In this document: positions 34,503-43,900 of the stretch, one piece after another
Numbering within the stretch: the first letter of the stretch is position 1
How the letters are laid out: each line of letters begins with the position of its first letter
Source: Parashewanella curva
Lineage (GTDB): Bacteria; Pseudomonadota; Gammaproteobacteria; Enterobacterales; Shewanellaceae
DNA: 50,194 nucleotides
Direction of reading: 5' to 3'
NCBI RefSeq assembly: GCF_003675895.1
Contig: NZ_ML014782.1
Coordinates: forward strand, 1 to 50,194
Notes under the pieces: model-generated
The model's database searches: none
Told to the model about the DNA's origin: nothing
The model's input: only the letters and a program-made list of their open reading frames with translations
Translations under genes and position numbers: made by a program

Positions 34503-34555
34503 ATTTAATCTCTTAGGGGGCAATTCCCCCCAGCTAGCTGCGGGGATTATTTATT
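34503..34555 (+). repeat. Palindromic repeat, copy B
   Basis: This starts TTTAATCTCTTAGGG, then has TTCCCC, the palindrome CAGCTAGCTG, GCGGGG and ends with TATTTATT. It is the inverted counterpart of copy A at 19806-19866, and the two bracket the complete T4SS region. Alternative stems (GGGGG/CCCCC or CCCC/GGGG around CAGCTAGCTG) are possible. It resembles REP elements linked to RAYT transposases. Confidence 0.6.
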
Positions 34556-34668
34556 AGCGTTTATTTGCTTGATTTTCCCGCTAAGATAGCGCTTCAAATC
34601 ATAAGCTACCTCAAAAAAGCCCAATATCTTTTTAGTGAAATATTAAAGATAGATAAACAAAGTAGTGG

Positions 34669-34694
34669 ACAGATCTACATGTAGGTAGATCTGT
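34669..34694 (+). terminator. Perfect hairpin before the T1SS operon
   Basis: ACAGATCTAC and GTAGATCTGT are perfect 10-bp arms with a 6-base loop (ATGTAG), followed by TCTTTT. It lies about 34 bp upstream of the first secretion gene. It could be an intrinsic terminator or attenuator, or an operator for a dimeric regulator. Confidence 0.5.
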
Positions 34695-34727
34695 TCTTTT
34701 AATGGACTGTTTTCTAGTTGTACATTG

Positions 34728-36842
34728 ATGTTATCCAATAATAAAAATCACATAATCGATAGTGTTTTATTCTGCACCAGAACACTGTTAAGACTTTCTA
34801 AAATAGAAAGTGATATTGCTTTTAGCAGTACAGAGATAGATAAAAAGAGTTTAAAAAGTTACCTCAGTGTTGTTTCAAAAAGCCATAAGGTTAAAGCTCG
34901 TCTAAAAAAGTTGAGTTTCTCAAAGTTAAATACCCTAAAAGCTCCAATCTCATATGAAAGGCTTGACGGAAGCTTTTCGATATTGGCGGGTATCTCTGAA
35001 GGAAAAGCACTAGTTCAAAGAGCTGATGAGATTGCTCCACAAGTCATTACCGTTGAGGAGTTAATTGCCGATGCGACAGGTTATGTAATAACGATAGAAA
35101 CTAAAGCCTTTAGTTTTGATATAACATGGTTTGTACCGGAGTTTTTAAAGCATAAAAGTGTTCTTAGCGAAATCATAATTTTTTCCTTGTTTCTGCAAGT
35201 GTTAGCCTTGATCTTGCCGCTATTTTTCCAAGTGGTGATGGATAAGGTATTAGTTCACAATGCACTATCAACACTGGATGTTTTAGTCTTTGTTTTAGTC
35301 ATTGTTGGATTATTTGAAGTTATTTTAAAAGGGCTTAGAGAATATTTACTTGCCCAAACAACCACAAAAATTGACTTAAAGCTTGGCTCCAAGTTATTAA
35401 ACCATTTAGTCAAGTTACCTTTAGCCTATTTTAAATCGAGGCAGGTTGGCGCGATAGTTACTCGGGTTAGGGAACTAGACTCTATTCGAAATTTGATCAC
35501 GAGCTCTGCCCTCACTTTATTAGTCGATGTGAGCTTTTTGTTTGTTTTTATTGGTGTTATGTTCTATCTATCCCCGTTTTTAACAAGCATTGTTCTTGCA
35601 TCATTCCCCATCTATTTTTTGATTGGTTATGTAACTTCTCCTTTGCTAAAAAAACGCATCGAAAAGCAGTTTGCATGCGGGGCAAAAAATATTGCTTTTT
35701 TAACTGAATCGGTTAGAGGGGTTGAAACCGTTAAAAGTTTAGCCGTTGAGCCATCATTCAATGTCAAATGGGAAGGCCAAACAGAGGAATTGGTAACTGC
35801 TAATTTTAAAAGGCAATCGTTGCAAGCGGCGACAAATCAAAGTGTCACCCTTATTCAAAAAGTTATTTCAGCATTAATAATTTGGTTTGGTGCAATGGAT
35901 GTTATTTCATTAGAAATGACAATTGGTCAGCTAGTTGCGTTTAATATGATGGTGAGCCATATCAATCAGCCAATTTCGAAGCTTATTGAACTTTGGCAGG
36001 AATTTATTCAGGCTAGAGTGGCTGTAGATAATCTGGCCGAAGTTGTTAACCTGCCGACTGAAGTAGAACAAGAGCAAAAGATGTTACCAGTCGAGCTAAA
36101 AGGCAATATCCAATTCAAAAATATTTGTTTTCGATATCAGCCACAATCCCCATTGGTTATTGACAGCTTATCTTTTGAAATAAAATCAGGTCAGTCAATT
36201 GGGATTGTCGGAGCGTCTGGCTCAGGGAAAAGCACAATTAGTCGACTAATTCAAAAGCTGTATGTTGCTGAAAGCGGTGACATCGCTATTGATGGTTATT
36301 CATTAAGTGCTCTAGATGCATCACAATTAAGAAAAAACATCGGAATTGTGATGCAGGAGAACTTTCTATTCAATCAAACTGTTCGTGAAAATATTTCAGT
36401 GCGTTTTCCGTCTGCCAATTTAGAGCAAGTAATTGAAGCGGCAAAACTTGCTGGAGCTCATGAATTTATCATGAGGCTTTCTAGAGGATATGACACGGTG
36501 CTTGCTGAAGGTGGAAGCTCTTTATCTGGCGGTCAAAAGCAAAGAATTGCAATAGCTAGAGCTTTATTAATACAACCATCAATCTTAATTTTTGATGAAG
36601 CAACCAGTGCTCTAGATGATGAATCGCAGGAAATTATTCAAAAAAATATGGCGAAGATTGCAGAGGGAAGAACTGTCATTACCATTGCTCATCGATTATC
36701 AACAATTAAAAACTGTGACCAAATAATGGTTATTAATCAAGGTCAACTTGCTGAGCAAGGCAATCACTCATATCTGTTGTCATACGAGAGTCAATACAAG
36801 AAGCTTTGGAGCTTACAGCAAGAATTAAAGGCAGAGTGCTAG
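34728..36842 (+). CDS. Type I secretion ABC transporter (RtxB/LapB type)
   Basis: The protein is 704 residues from the ATG at 34728. It has an N-terminal C39-like domain without the catalytic cysteine (residues about 1-140), six membrane helices (about 160-430) and an ATPase domain with Walker A GASGSGKST (near 505), signature LSGGQKQR and Walker B ILIFDEATSALD. RtxB/HlyB-class exporters move large C-terminally signalled RTX proteins through HlyD and TolC. It is the first gene of a cluster ABC-HlyD-ABC-secreted protein-RTX. The membrane fusion gene starts 1 bp after its stop. No good ribosome site precedes the ATG. Confidence 0.92.
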   Translation: MLSNNKNHIIDSVLFCTRTLLRLSKIESDIAFSSTEIDKKSLKSYLSVVSKSHKVKARLKKLSFSKLNTLKAPISYERLDGSFSILAGISEGKALVQRADEIAPQVITVEELIADATGYVITIETKAFSFDITWFVPEFLKHKSVLSEIIIFSLFLQVLALILPLFFQVVMDKVLVHNALSTLDVLVFVLVIVGLFEVILKGLREYLLAQTTTKIDLKLGSKLLNHLVKLPLAYFKSRQVGAIVTRVRELDSIRNLITSSALTLLVDVSFLFVFIGVMFYLSPFLTSIVLASFPIYFLIGYVTSPLLKKRIEKQFACGAKNIAFLTESVRGVETVKSLAVEPSFNVKWEGQTEELVTANFKRQSLQAATNQSVTLIQKVISALIIWFGAMDVISLEMTIGQLVAFNMMVSHINQPISKLIELWQEFIQARVAVDNLAEVVNLPTEVEQEQKMLPVELKGNIQFKNICFRYQPQSPLVIDSLSFEIKSGQSIGIVGASGSGKSTISRLIQKLYVAESGDIAIDGYSLSALDASQLRKNIGIVMQENFLFNQTVRENISVRFPSANLEQVIEAAKLAGAHEFIMRLSRGYDTVLAEGGSSLSGGQKQRIAIARALLIQPSILIFDEATSALDDESQEIIQKNMAKIAEGRTVITIAHRLSTIKNCDQIMVINQGQLAEQGNHSYLLSYESQYKKLWSLQQELKAEC

Positions 36843-36843
36843 G

Positions 36844-38193
36844 ATGAAACTCATTTGGAAAAAATTGTTGTCAAAGCGCAGCAAAAAAATAAATTACGAC
36901 TTTTTACCCGTTTATTTAGAAATAGAAAAAAATCCAGTTTCTCCTTGGGCGAGAAGAACCGCACTAGTTTTGACAGGATTTATTGTGATCAGTTTGTTGT
37001 GGTCAATCTTTGGCAAATTAGATATACATGCGAGTGCAACTGGGAAAGTATTAATTTCGAGTCATAGCAAAGTGATCCAATCTCTGCAAAAAGGAGAAAT
37101 AATAGAGATCAATGTTAAAGATGGGCAGTTAGTAAACAAAGGGGATGTGTTGATCAAACTTAATCCTATTACCCTTAATACGGATTATCAAAAACTAAAA
37201 AAGCAGGTCGAGTTCTATCTATTGGAAGAGGCCAGACTTAAAGCATTATTAACAACTGACCCTACTTTAAATTTCGTAGCACCTGAAGGCGTTGCTAAAG
37301 CGGCGCGAAGTACAACACTTGCCTTCTTGAAAAGTCAGTTCAATGAATATCAATCGATGCTTAAAAGTATAAATGCAGAAATTGAAGTGACAGAGCAAGA
37401 GTTAGCTGCAAATAAAACAGATCTCCGCTCTTTGAATAACCTTAAACAAAACATTTCATCAAGAGTTGAAGCAAGCAAAATGCTTGCCTCAAGCCAAGCG
37501 ATTTCTCGTGTTGAGTTTTTGGAAAGAGAGAAAGAACTATTAGAAACGGAGCGTGCTATCAGTGGGATCACGTCCCAACTAAAAGTACTAACCGCGAAGA
37601 AAAGTAGTTTAACTCAGCAAAAGCAAAATTTATCGGCACAGAAGCAACGAGAATATTATGAACAGTTAGGGCAAATACAAATAAACCTCTCGCAGGCAAA
37701 ACAAGAACTAATCAAGGCCAAGGAACACCACCGAGCTACCTCAATTATTTCGCCTGTTGATGGTGTAGTACAGCAACTTACTGTTCATACATTAGGTGGC
37801 GTTGTAACAGAAGCGCAAGCGCTGATGGTGATTGTCCCTCAAAATCAGCACCTAGAAGCCGAAGTAAAAGTGCTAAATAAAGATGTTGGATTTGTTGTGA
37901 GTGGGCAGAGCGTTGAAACCAAAATCGATAGTTTTCCCTACACAAAGTACGGGACAATTAAAGGCAAGGTGCTTTATGTATCAAAAGATGCGGTGGAAGA
38001 TGAAAAGTTAGGACTAGTTTTTCCTACTCGTATCCAGTTAGACGCTAATAAAATTCTGATTGATGATAATTGGACTTCACTTGCTCCAGGAATGAGTGTT
38101 ACGACTGAAATTAAAACGGGTGAGAGAAGAGTCATAGAGTACTTACTGAGTCCTCTGAAGAAGTATCAGTCTGAAGCGATTAGAGAGCGGTAA
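36844..38193 (+). CDS. HlyD-family membrane fusion protein
   Basis: This 449-residue periplasmic adaptor has one membrane helix near residues 40-60 ('ALVLTGFIVISLLWSIFGKL'), a biotinyl-lipoyl-like half ('SATGKVLISSHSKVIQSLQKGEI'), a long coiled coil (about 165-290) and a C-terminal beta domain ('ISPVDGVVQQLTVHTLGGVVTEAQ', 'DSFPYTKYGTIKGKVLYVS'), the pattern of RtxD/HlyD proteins. It bridges the ABC transporters and TolC. The ATG comes 1 bp after the first ABC gene, and the stop is 5 bp before the second. Confidence 0.93.
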   Translation: MKLIWKKLLSKRSKKINYDFLPVYLEIEKNPVSPWARRTALVLTGFIVISLLWSIFGKLDIHASATGKVLISSHSKVIQSLQKGEIIEINVKDGQLVNKGDVLIKLNPITLNTDYQKLKKQVEFYLLEEARLKALLTTDPTLNFVAPEGVAKAARSTTLAFLKSQFNEYQSMLKSINAEIEVTEQELAANKTDLRSLNNLKQNISSRVEASKMLASSQAISRVEFLEREKELLETERAISGITSQLKVLTAKKSSLTQQKQNLSAQKQREYYEQLGQIQINLSQAKQELIKAKEHHRATSIISPVDGVVQQLTVHTLGGVVTEAQALMVIVPQNQHLEAEVKVLNKDVGFVVSGQSVETKIDSFPYTKYGTIKGKVLYVSKDAVEDEKLGLVFPTRIQLDANKILIDDNWTSLAPGMSVTTEIKTGERRVIEYLLSPLKKYQSEAIRER

Positions 38194-38198
38194 TTAAG

Positions 38199-40322
38199 AT
38201 GAAAGTTATGGAAAACTCCAGTGTCACTGACTCTGGTTTAATGGCATTGACTGAAGCAGCTCGATATTTTGATTTATCAGTAGATTTCAAATGGCTTAAG
38301 CATAAAACAGGGAACGCATCATATCATGATGAAACGCTGGTTCTTTGTAAGTGTGCAGGGTTGATAGGGCTTGAAGCTAAAACAATTGATATTTCTAAGC
38401 TCAACTCTTTCGAGATATTACAGCCTTGTTTGATTAGACGTGACTCTACATATTATGTAGCCCAAAGGAGAGAAGATGATGAATTATCTCTCTATGACTC
38501 TTCTACTAAGCAGTCAGTTAAGCTTTCAATGGAAGAGTTGCAAAGAGAACAATCTAATAGAGCGATTCTGTTAAGTGAAAAAAAGGAGCAGCAGAAGGTA
38601 AATAAGTTTGATTTTAGCTGGTTTTTACCTTCTTTAAAAAAACATAAAAAATTGGTGAAGAATGTCTTCCTACTGTCGATGTTCATTCAACTTATTGGAC
38701 TAGTGACTCCTTTTATATTTGAAAATGTTATTGATAAAGTTCTGGTTAATAGAGGGTTATCGAGCCTTGAAGTGCTAGGTATTGCGCTATTAGGGCTAGC
38801 GGTATTTGCTCCACTAATGAGTTTCATGAGAAGTTGGTTATTTGCTAACTTGTCGAGTAAATTGAATGCAGATCTTAATAGTAAGTTATACAAGCATTTA
38901 ATAGGACTTCCTCTTAATTACTTTAATCATCGTCAAACAGGGCAAATCACTGCAAGAGTTGGAGAAATGGAGCAAATAAGACAGTTCTTATCTGGCTCTG
39001 CACTGACAATGGTGTTAGATCTCTTATTCTTAGGCATATTTATTTCGGTGATGTTTTTCTATTCATCTATTTTGACTTGGATCATTCTGGGCTCACTGGT
39101 GTTGTATTTTTTGTTCTGGCTAGTGATCGGTTCTGCCTTAAGAAAGAGAACTGAGCGAGAGTATGAGGAATCAGCAAATAACAGTGCTTTTTTGACAGAG
39201 TGTATAACTGGCGTAGAAACCATCAAGACACATACACTTGAAAAGCGATTCATTCATAAATGGCAAGAATCATTATCGACTCGTCTTAAAGTTGGTTTAA
39301 AGGCAAGAAAAACGTCAATTGTCGCAGAGCAGGGGATTGGATTAATAAATAAGCTCACTAGCGCAATTGTTTTATGGTGGGGAGTGAATCTTGTCATGGA
39401 GGCAAAACTCTCCCCCGGGGAGTTGATTGCATTTAATATGTTGGCAGGGCAAGTAACACAACCCATTATTCGGCTAGCACAAATTTGGCAAGATTTTCAG
39501 CAAACGCTGATTTCACTCCGTCGAGTTGGCGATATACTTGACGAAACAATTGAGCCTTCTTCTACAGGTGTGGCTTCAACTCCAGCTCTACAAGGAGAAG
39601 TTAAATTTAATAAGATTCGGTTTAAATATGATAGTGACTCTCCAGAGGTAATAAAAAACCTGTCGCTCAATGTGAAAGCTGGTGAATTTTTAGGAATAAC
39701 AGGGCGCTCAGGTTCAGGTAAAAGTACACTGACAAAATTACTCCAAAGGTTATATACACCAAACTCTGGGGAAGTTTGGGTTGATGGGATGGATATTGCG
39801 ATTGCAGATCCTGTTGAGCTAAGAAGAAATATGAGCATTGTACTTCAGGATAGTTTTTTATTTTCTGGTACAGTTTTAGACAACATTAAACAATGCTTAC
39901 CTGAAGCAACTAATGAGCAAGTCATTAATGCAGCAAAGCTATCTGGAGCTCATGAATTCATTACACACCTTCCTGAACAATATAATACACAAGTTGGTGA
40001 AAGTGGAAGTTTACTCTCAGGTGGTCAGAAACAACGAATTGCACTAGCTAGAGCACTTATCACAGACCCACAAATTTTAATACTTGATGAGGCAACCAGT
40101 GCTTTAGATTATGAATCAGAAGCTGCCATTATGTCGAATATGCCGGAAATAAAGAAAGGCAGAACGGTGATCAGTATTGCCCATCGTTTGAGCACAATAA
40201 AGGGGTGTGATCGTATAGTTGTTATTGATGACGGGCAGGCCATTGAAGAGGGGGAGCATGCTGAGTTGGTTGAGAAAAGTATTCATTATAAAAAACTTTG
40301 GGAATTGCAAACTGGATTTTGA
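38199..40322 (+). CDS. Second type I secretion ABC transporter (RtxE type)
   Basis: This 707-residue exporter is about the same length as the first and has the same plan: a C39-like domain lacking the cysteine, six membrane helices and an ATPase domain with Walker A GRSGSGKST (near 507), LSGGQKQR and ILILDEATSALD. Both have intact ATPase motifs. A pair of ABC genes with one HlyD gene is the arrangement of Vibrio cholerae rtxBDE, where the two ABC proteins act together. The first 30 residues carry 'TEAARYFDLSVD' of the family. Confidence 0.92.
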   Translation: MKVMENSSVTDSGLMALTEAARYFDLSVDFKWLKHKTGNASYHDETLVLCKCAGLIGLEAKTIDISKLNSFEILQPCLIRRDSTYYVAQRREDDELSLYDSSTKQSVKLSMEELQREQSNRAILLSEKKEQQKVNKFDFSWFLPSLKKHKKLVKNVFLLSMFIQLIGLVTPFIFENVIDKVLVNRGLSSLEVLGIALLGLAVFAPLMSFMRSWLFANLSSKLNADLNSKLYKHLIGLPLNYFNHRQTGQITARVGEMEQIRQFLSGSALTMVLDLLFLGIFISVMFFYSSILTWIILGSLVLYFLFWLVIGSALRKRTEREYEESANNSAFLTECITGVETIKTHTLEKRFIHKWQESLSTRLKVGLKARKTSIVAEQGIGLINKLTSAIVLWWGVNLVMEAKLSPGELIAFNMLAGQVTQPIIRLAQIWQDFQQTLISLRRVGDILDETIEPSSTGVASTPALQGEVKFNKIRFKYDSDSPEVIKNLSLNVKAGEFLGITGRSGSGKSTLTKLLQRLYTPNSGEVWVDGMDIAIADPVELRRNMSIVLQDSFLFSGTVLDNIKQCLPEATNEQVINAAKLSGAHEFITHLPEQYNTQVGESGSLLSGGQKQRIALARALITDPQILILDEATSALDYESEAAIMSNMPEIKKGRTVISIAHRLSTIKGCDRIVVIDDGQAIEEGEHAELVEKSIHYKKLWELQTGF

Positions 40323-40334
40323 GGCCTAGATATC

Positions 40335-40850
40335 ATGCATATTAAAATATTGTTTCTATTAATACTATTTTTTATTTCTGGAATAGGGCAATGTCAAGTT
40401 CTTTTTCGACCAGAAAAAGGGAAAAGTATTATGGATTATAAAGGTGTTTGCAATAGTAATGCTAAGACTGGAGAGTGGTTAGCTTTTCAATATAAAAATG
40501 AAATTAAAGTAGAGGAAAATGATTTTAAAAATACACTAAAGTACTTTTCTGAATGGTTTTCTCGAGAAATTAAAATTTTTTTAGAGCTTCCAATAATGGT
40601 TTCGAATGAAGAACTAATTACTTATCTTGGTAAACCTATGGAGTATTACCTAATGGAAAATTATTCATTTTTTGAATGGGAGTTTGTAAACGAACATAGC
40701 CCTTGGTATTTTCCATTTCTTAATTTTAAAGAGAGTTTGAAATTAGAAGTTGGATTGCTTGATGGATGTGTTTTTAGTATGGAGGCACGTTTAAATGATA
40801 AGTCTATAGGAAAGTATAATTATTTAGAGTTAAAGTCAGTTTTTAGATAA
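40335..40850 (+). CDS. Secreted protein between the exporter and its RTX substrate
   Basis: This 171-residue protein has a signal peptide (MHIKILFLLILFFISGIGQC, possibly cleaved after the Gln-Cys region). The mature part is aromatic-rich with 'EWLAFQYKNEIKVEEND', 'FFEWEFVNEHSPWYFPFLNF', and two cysteines. No family is recognised. It starts 12 bp after the second ABC gene and precedes the RTX gene, so it is probably part of the same transcription unit. A role as periplasmic chaperone or immunity partner of the RTX protein is possible but not shown. Confidence 0.65.
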   Translation: MHIKILFLLILFFISGIGQCQVLFRPEKGKSIMDYKGVCNSNAKTGEWLAFQYKNEIKVEENDFKNTLKYFSEWFSREIKIFLELPIMVSNEELITYLGKPMEYYLMENYSFFEWEFVNEHSPWYFPFLNFKESLKLEVGLLDGCVFSMEARLNDKSIGKYNYLELKSVFR

Positions 40851-40991
40851 GTCTTAGATGTGTTTTTTAATCGGTAATAAATTTTGTTTTTATTGTGGGG
40901 GGATTTAAAAATAAAAAATTGTTCGTGATTTTTATAGTTGTTAATTTTTATGTAGATTAATTTTGTTTTTGATAAATCAAGGAAGTAAATA

Positions 40992-43900
40992 ATGAACTTG
41001 TCTGAATTAGCCCAGTTGGCAAAAAATATTTATAATGATGATAAAAGTGGTGTGTTAAAATTACAATCTAATATTAACATATTTGCCAACGAGCTGAAGA
41101 ATATTGCAAATGGAAATGGAGATCTAAACAGTACGACATTAGCTGCGGCAAGCGTGGTGGCATCGTTTGTTGATTTGTTAAATAAAGACTCTAACGTTGG
41201 TGTAGTTGTTAATTTTGGGGTGCTAAAAGCAAATTTTGATGCTGCTAAAAAGGAATATAAAGAGCACGGTGTTGTCAGCACAAAAACAAAATTAAATCTT
41301 GCTTCTTCAATATTAGATGTTACTAGTGATGTTACAGCTCAACTAGCTAAAAAGCGTTTTCCTAAACTTTATATAGTGACTGTTTTGGCAGATATACTAA
41401 GTGTCATATCAAAACATATCGCAGTAAATGCTGAATCTGCGGAGCAACTTCAACGTAGAACAGAACAAGAGTTCAGAACACAAGTTAAAATTATTAAATC
41501 TGAGTTAGAAAAAAGAACAATAGATTTTCATGAAAATTATGAAAAAATAGTAAGAAAAGAGGCGCTTATTCTTGGTGTTGATGTTAAGAAAATCCTTGAA
41601 GAAAATAAATCGAATGATGTCGAGCTCCTAATGCAGCGACTCGTTAATGAAATTCAAGATGAAGTTAACAAGATTTTAGATTTAAGAAGTGTCAAGAGAT
41701 TAGAAGAGATTCAACAACTTTCAGATAAATATATTGGCGAGTTTGAAATTATATCTGGTGGGTATGGTGATGGAGGAGAGGTTTCTAAAAAATTAAAAGG
41801 TTATTTAACTTTCGATGTTCGCCGTGCAAGGGAAAAGCTGTTTCAAGCTGCAAGTGATAAGTTTAGTTCAGAATTAAACGATAAAGATAACCGTAAGCAA
41901 GTTCAATCATTTATAGATAAAATTAATATTGCTATAGGGCAAGCACAATTAAAAAATCTCTATGTAGAAGGATCAATCAAGACTTGGAAGAATGAATTGT
42001 TTGCTGCTCTGAGTGAAGAGCGTAAACAAGTGTTAGAGGAATTATCAAAAACCAAAAGTGACTTGTTAGGCTATCTTCCTAATTATGAAAGAGATATTGT
42101 TTCTCCCTTGGGAAATAAAATCAAAGAACTTACTAGAGAGTTTGCTATATATGAAAGGCAAGAAATTGAACGTCAACTTGTCAATAATGTTTATAAAGAT
42201 TTAGCCGAATCTGTCGTTATTGACAGAAAAAACTTCATGGACAAAATTGCAGATATGCATCTTGAGTCGACAGGGTATTTGCAGAACAAAGCAGCTGATT
42301 TGGTCGAAAAGCTGAGAGGAAAAGATATAGCAATTCCTGACTCTATTCTTCGAAGGCTAGGAGAAATTACACCTGAAGTATCTAAAAAATTGAAGCAGTC
42401 CTTGGATGCCTTATATAATATTTTTGATTCACATTTAAAGGATTTTAAAGATTATAGTGTTTTTATAACTAATGTTCAGGGAGCCTTAAATGCAGAAACA
42501 GCTCGCCTTAAAACTGATTTTGCAACAATGAATTCTGAGCTAAATAGTATAATTAATACATTAAAAGGGCTGTTGGAAGAGGAAGAAGATCAAGACCAAG
42601 ACCAAGATAAAGATGGTATTCCAGACAAAGATGATCCAGACAAAAATAATAACGGAATTCCTGATGGGGAAGAAAAAGGAACTGATGGTGGGGAAGGTGG
42701 CGAGCTAGGTAATTCAGCTATCGAAGGTAGCAATAATGCTAATAGGCGTAGACGTATTGATCCTTTGGTGCTTGACTTAGATGGAGATGGTCTTGAGTTT
42801 GTTAACCTTGAAACGACGAAAGCACACTTTGACTATAACAGAGACGGGTTTGCTACTAAAACATCTTGGTTAAAAGGTGATGACGGTTTCCTTGCTCGTG
42901 ATCTAAATGGTGATGGGAAAATAAATGATATCAGTGAATTATTTGGAAGTGAGACTCAAACTGGTTTTGAAGAACTAAGTAAGCATGATAGCAACAAAGA
43001 TGGTGTCATTAATAATAAAGATGAAATTTTTAAAAAACTGCTAATATGGCAAGATAAAAATGGCGATGGAATTTCGACCAAAGATGAGTTGAAGAAACTA
43101 TCTAATTATAATATTTCAGAAATTAGTTTAAGCCGAAAAAATATCAATGTTGAAAAAGACGATACGATAATTGATGAGCAAGGCTCATATACAACAACAG
43201 ACAAAGACGGCAACAAAAAAACACATATATTGGGTGATGTACAGTTTAGTACCTTACCGACTTATTCTCGATATTCTGGGAATGTCACACTTACTGAAGC
43301 AGCTAAAGCAGTTCGTAATATCAAAGGATATGGAGTACTTCCTGATTTACAGATTGCCATGAGTTTAGATAAAAAATTTGCAGGTGTCGTTAAATCAACG
43401 CTTCAAAATTTAACTAGTGAAAACTTATTTGAGCGATTTGATAATCTTCTTATCCATTGGGCAAAAGCTGATTCTGTAAAAATCCAAGACATAGATGTAA
43501 CCCCCCCAAATCTATTTGTAGATAAAAACGGGATGATTGGCTTAGGAGGTGGCGTGGTGCTATCACTTTCTCAATTGGCTGTAATTAAAGCATATACTGG
43601 TATTGATAACCTTGAAATTAGTACCAATACCTTTAACACACCTTCTGGCACAAAAACAGTGGGTGAAGCATACTTGGAAGCTTGGAATAAGATTCGAAAT
43701 AATCTACTAATTAAATTTGCGGTTACTCAAGGCTTAACAAATAAATTTTTCCATTCACTAAGTTATGACATAGGCAATGATAGTTTAAATGTTCCTTTTG
43801 AATTTTTATCAAGAAATGCAAAAGGTATTGTTGAGCTAATTGTTAGTGAGAATAACCCTTTAAATACAGCAGAAAAAGCAGCTAACTTGGCCATAGCTTT

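Larger units (their letters stand above)
33879..34727. promoter_or_regulatory. 850-bp gap between the T4SS and T1SS operons
   Basis: The gap divides the leftward virB operon from the rightward secretion/RTX operon and must hold both promoters. It contains three 10-bp tandem repeats (34028-34057), a motif at 34206-34235 that reappears near 48026, a palindromic repeat (34503-34555) and a hairpin (34669-34694). I see no convincing gene; a 68-aa open frame at 34008-34214 has no coding signature. Confidence 0.5.

Noticed and set aside
19806-34555. Possible CRISPR repeats because of the TTCCCCGC...GCGGGGAT hairpins
   Set aside because: Only isolated single copies occur, with no spacer-repeat array and no cas genes; the conserved flanks also exceed a CRISPR repeat.
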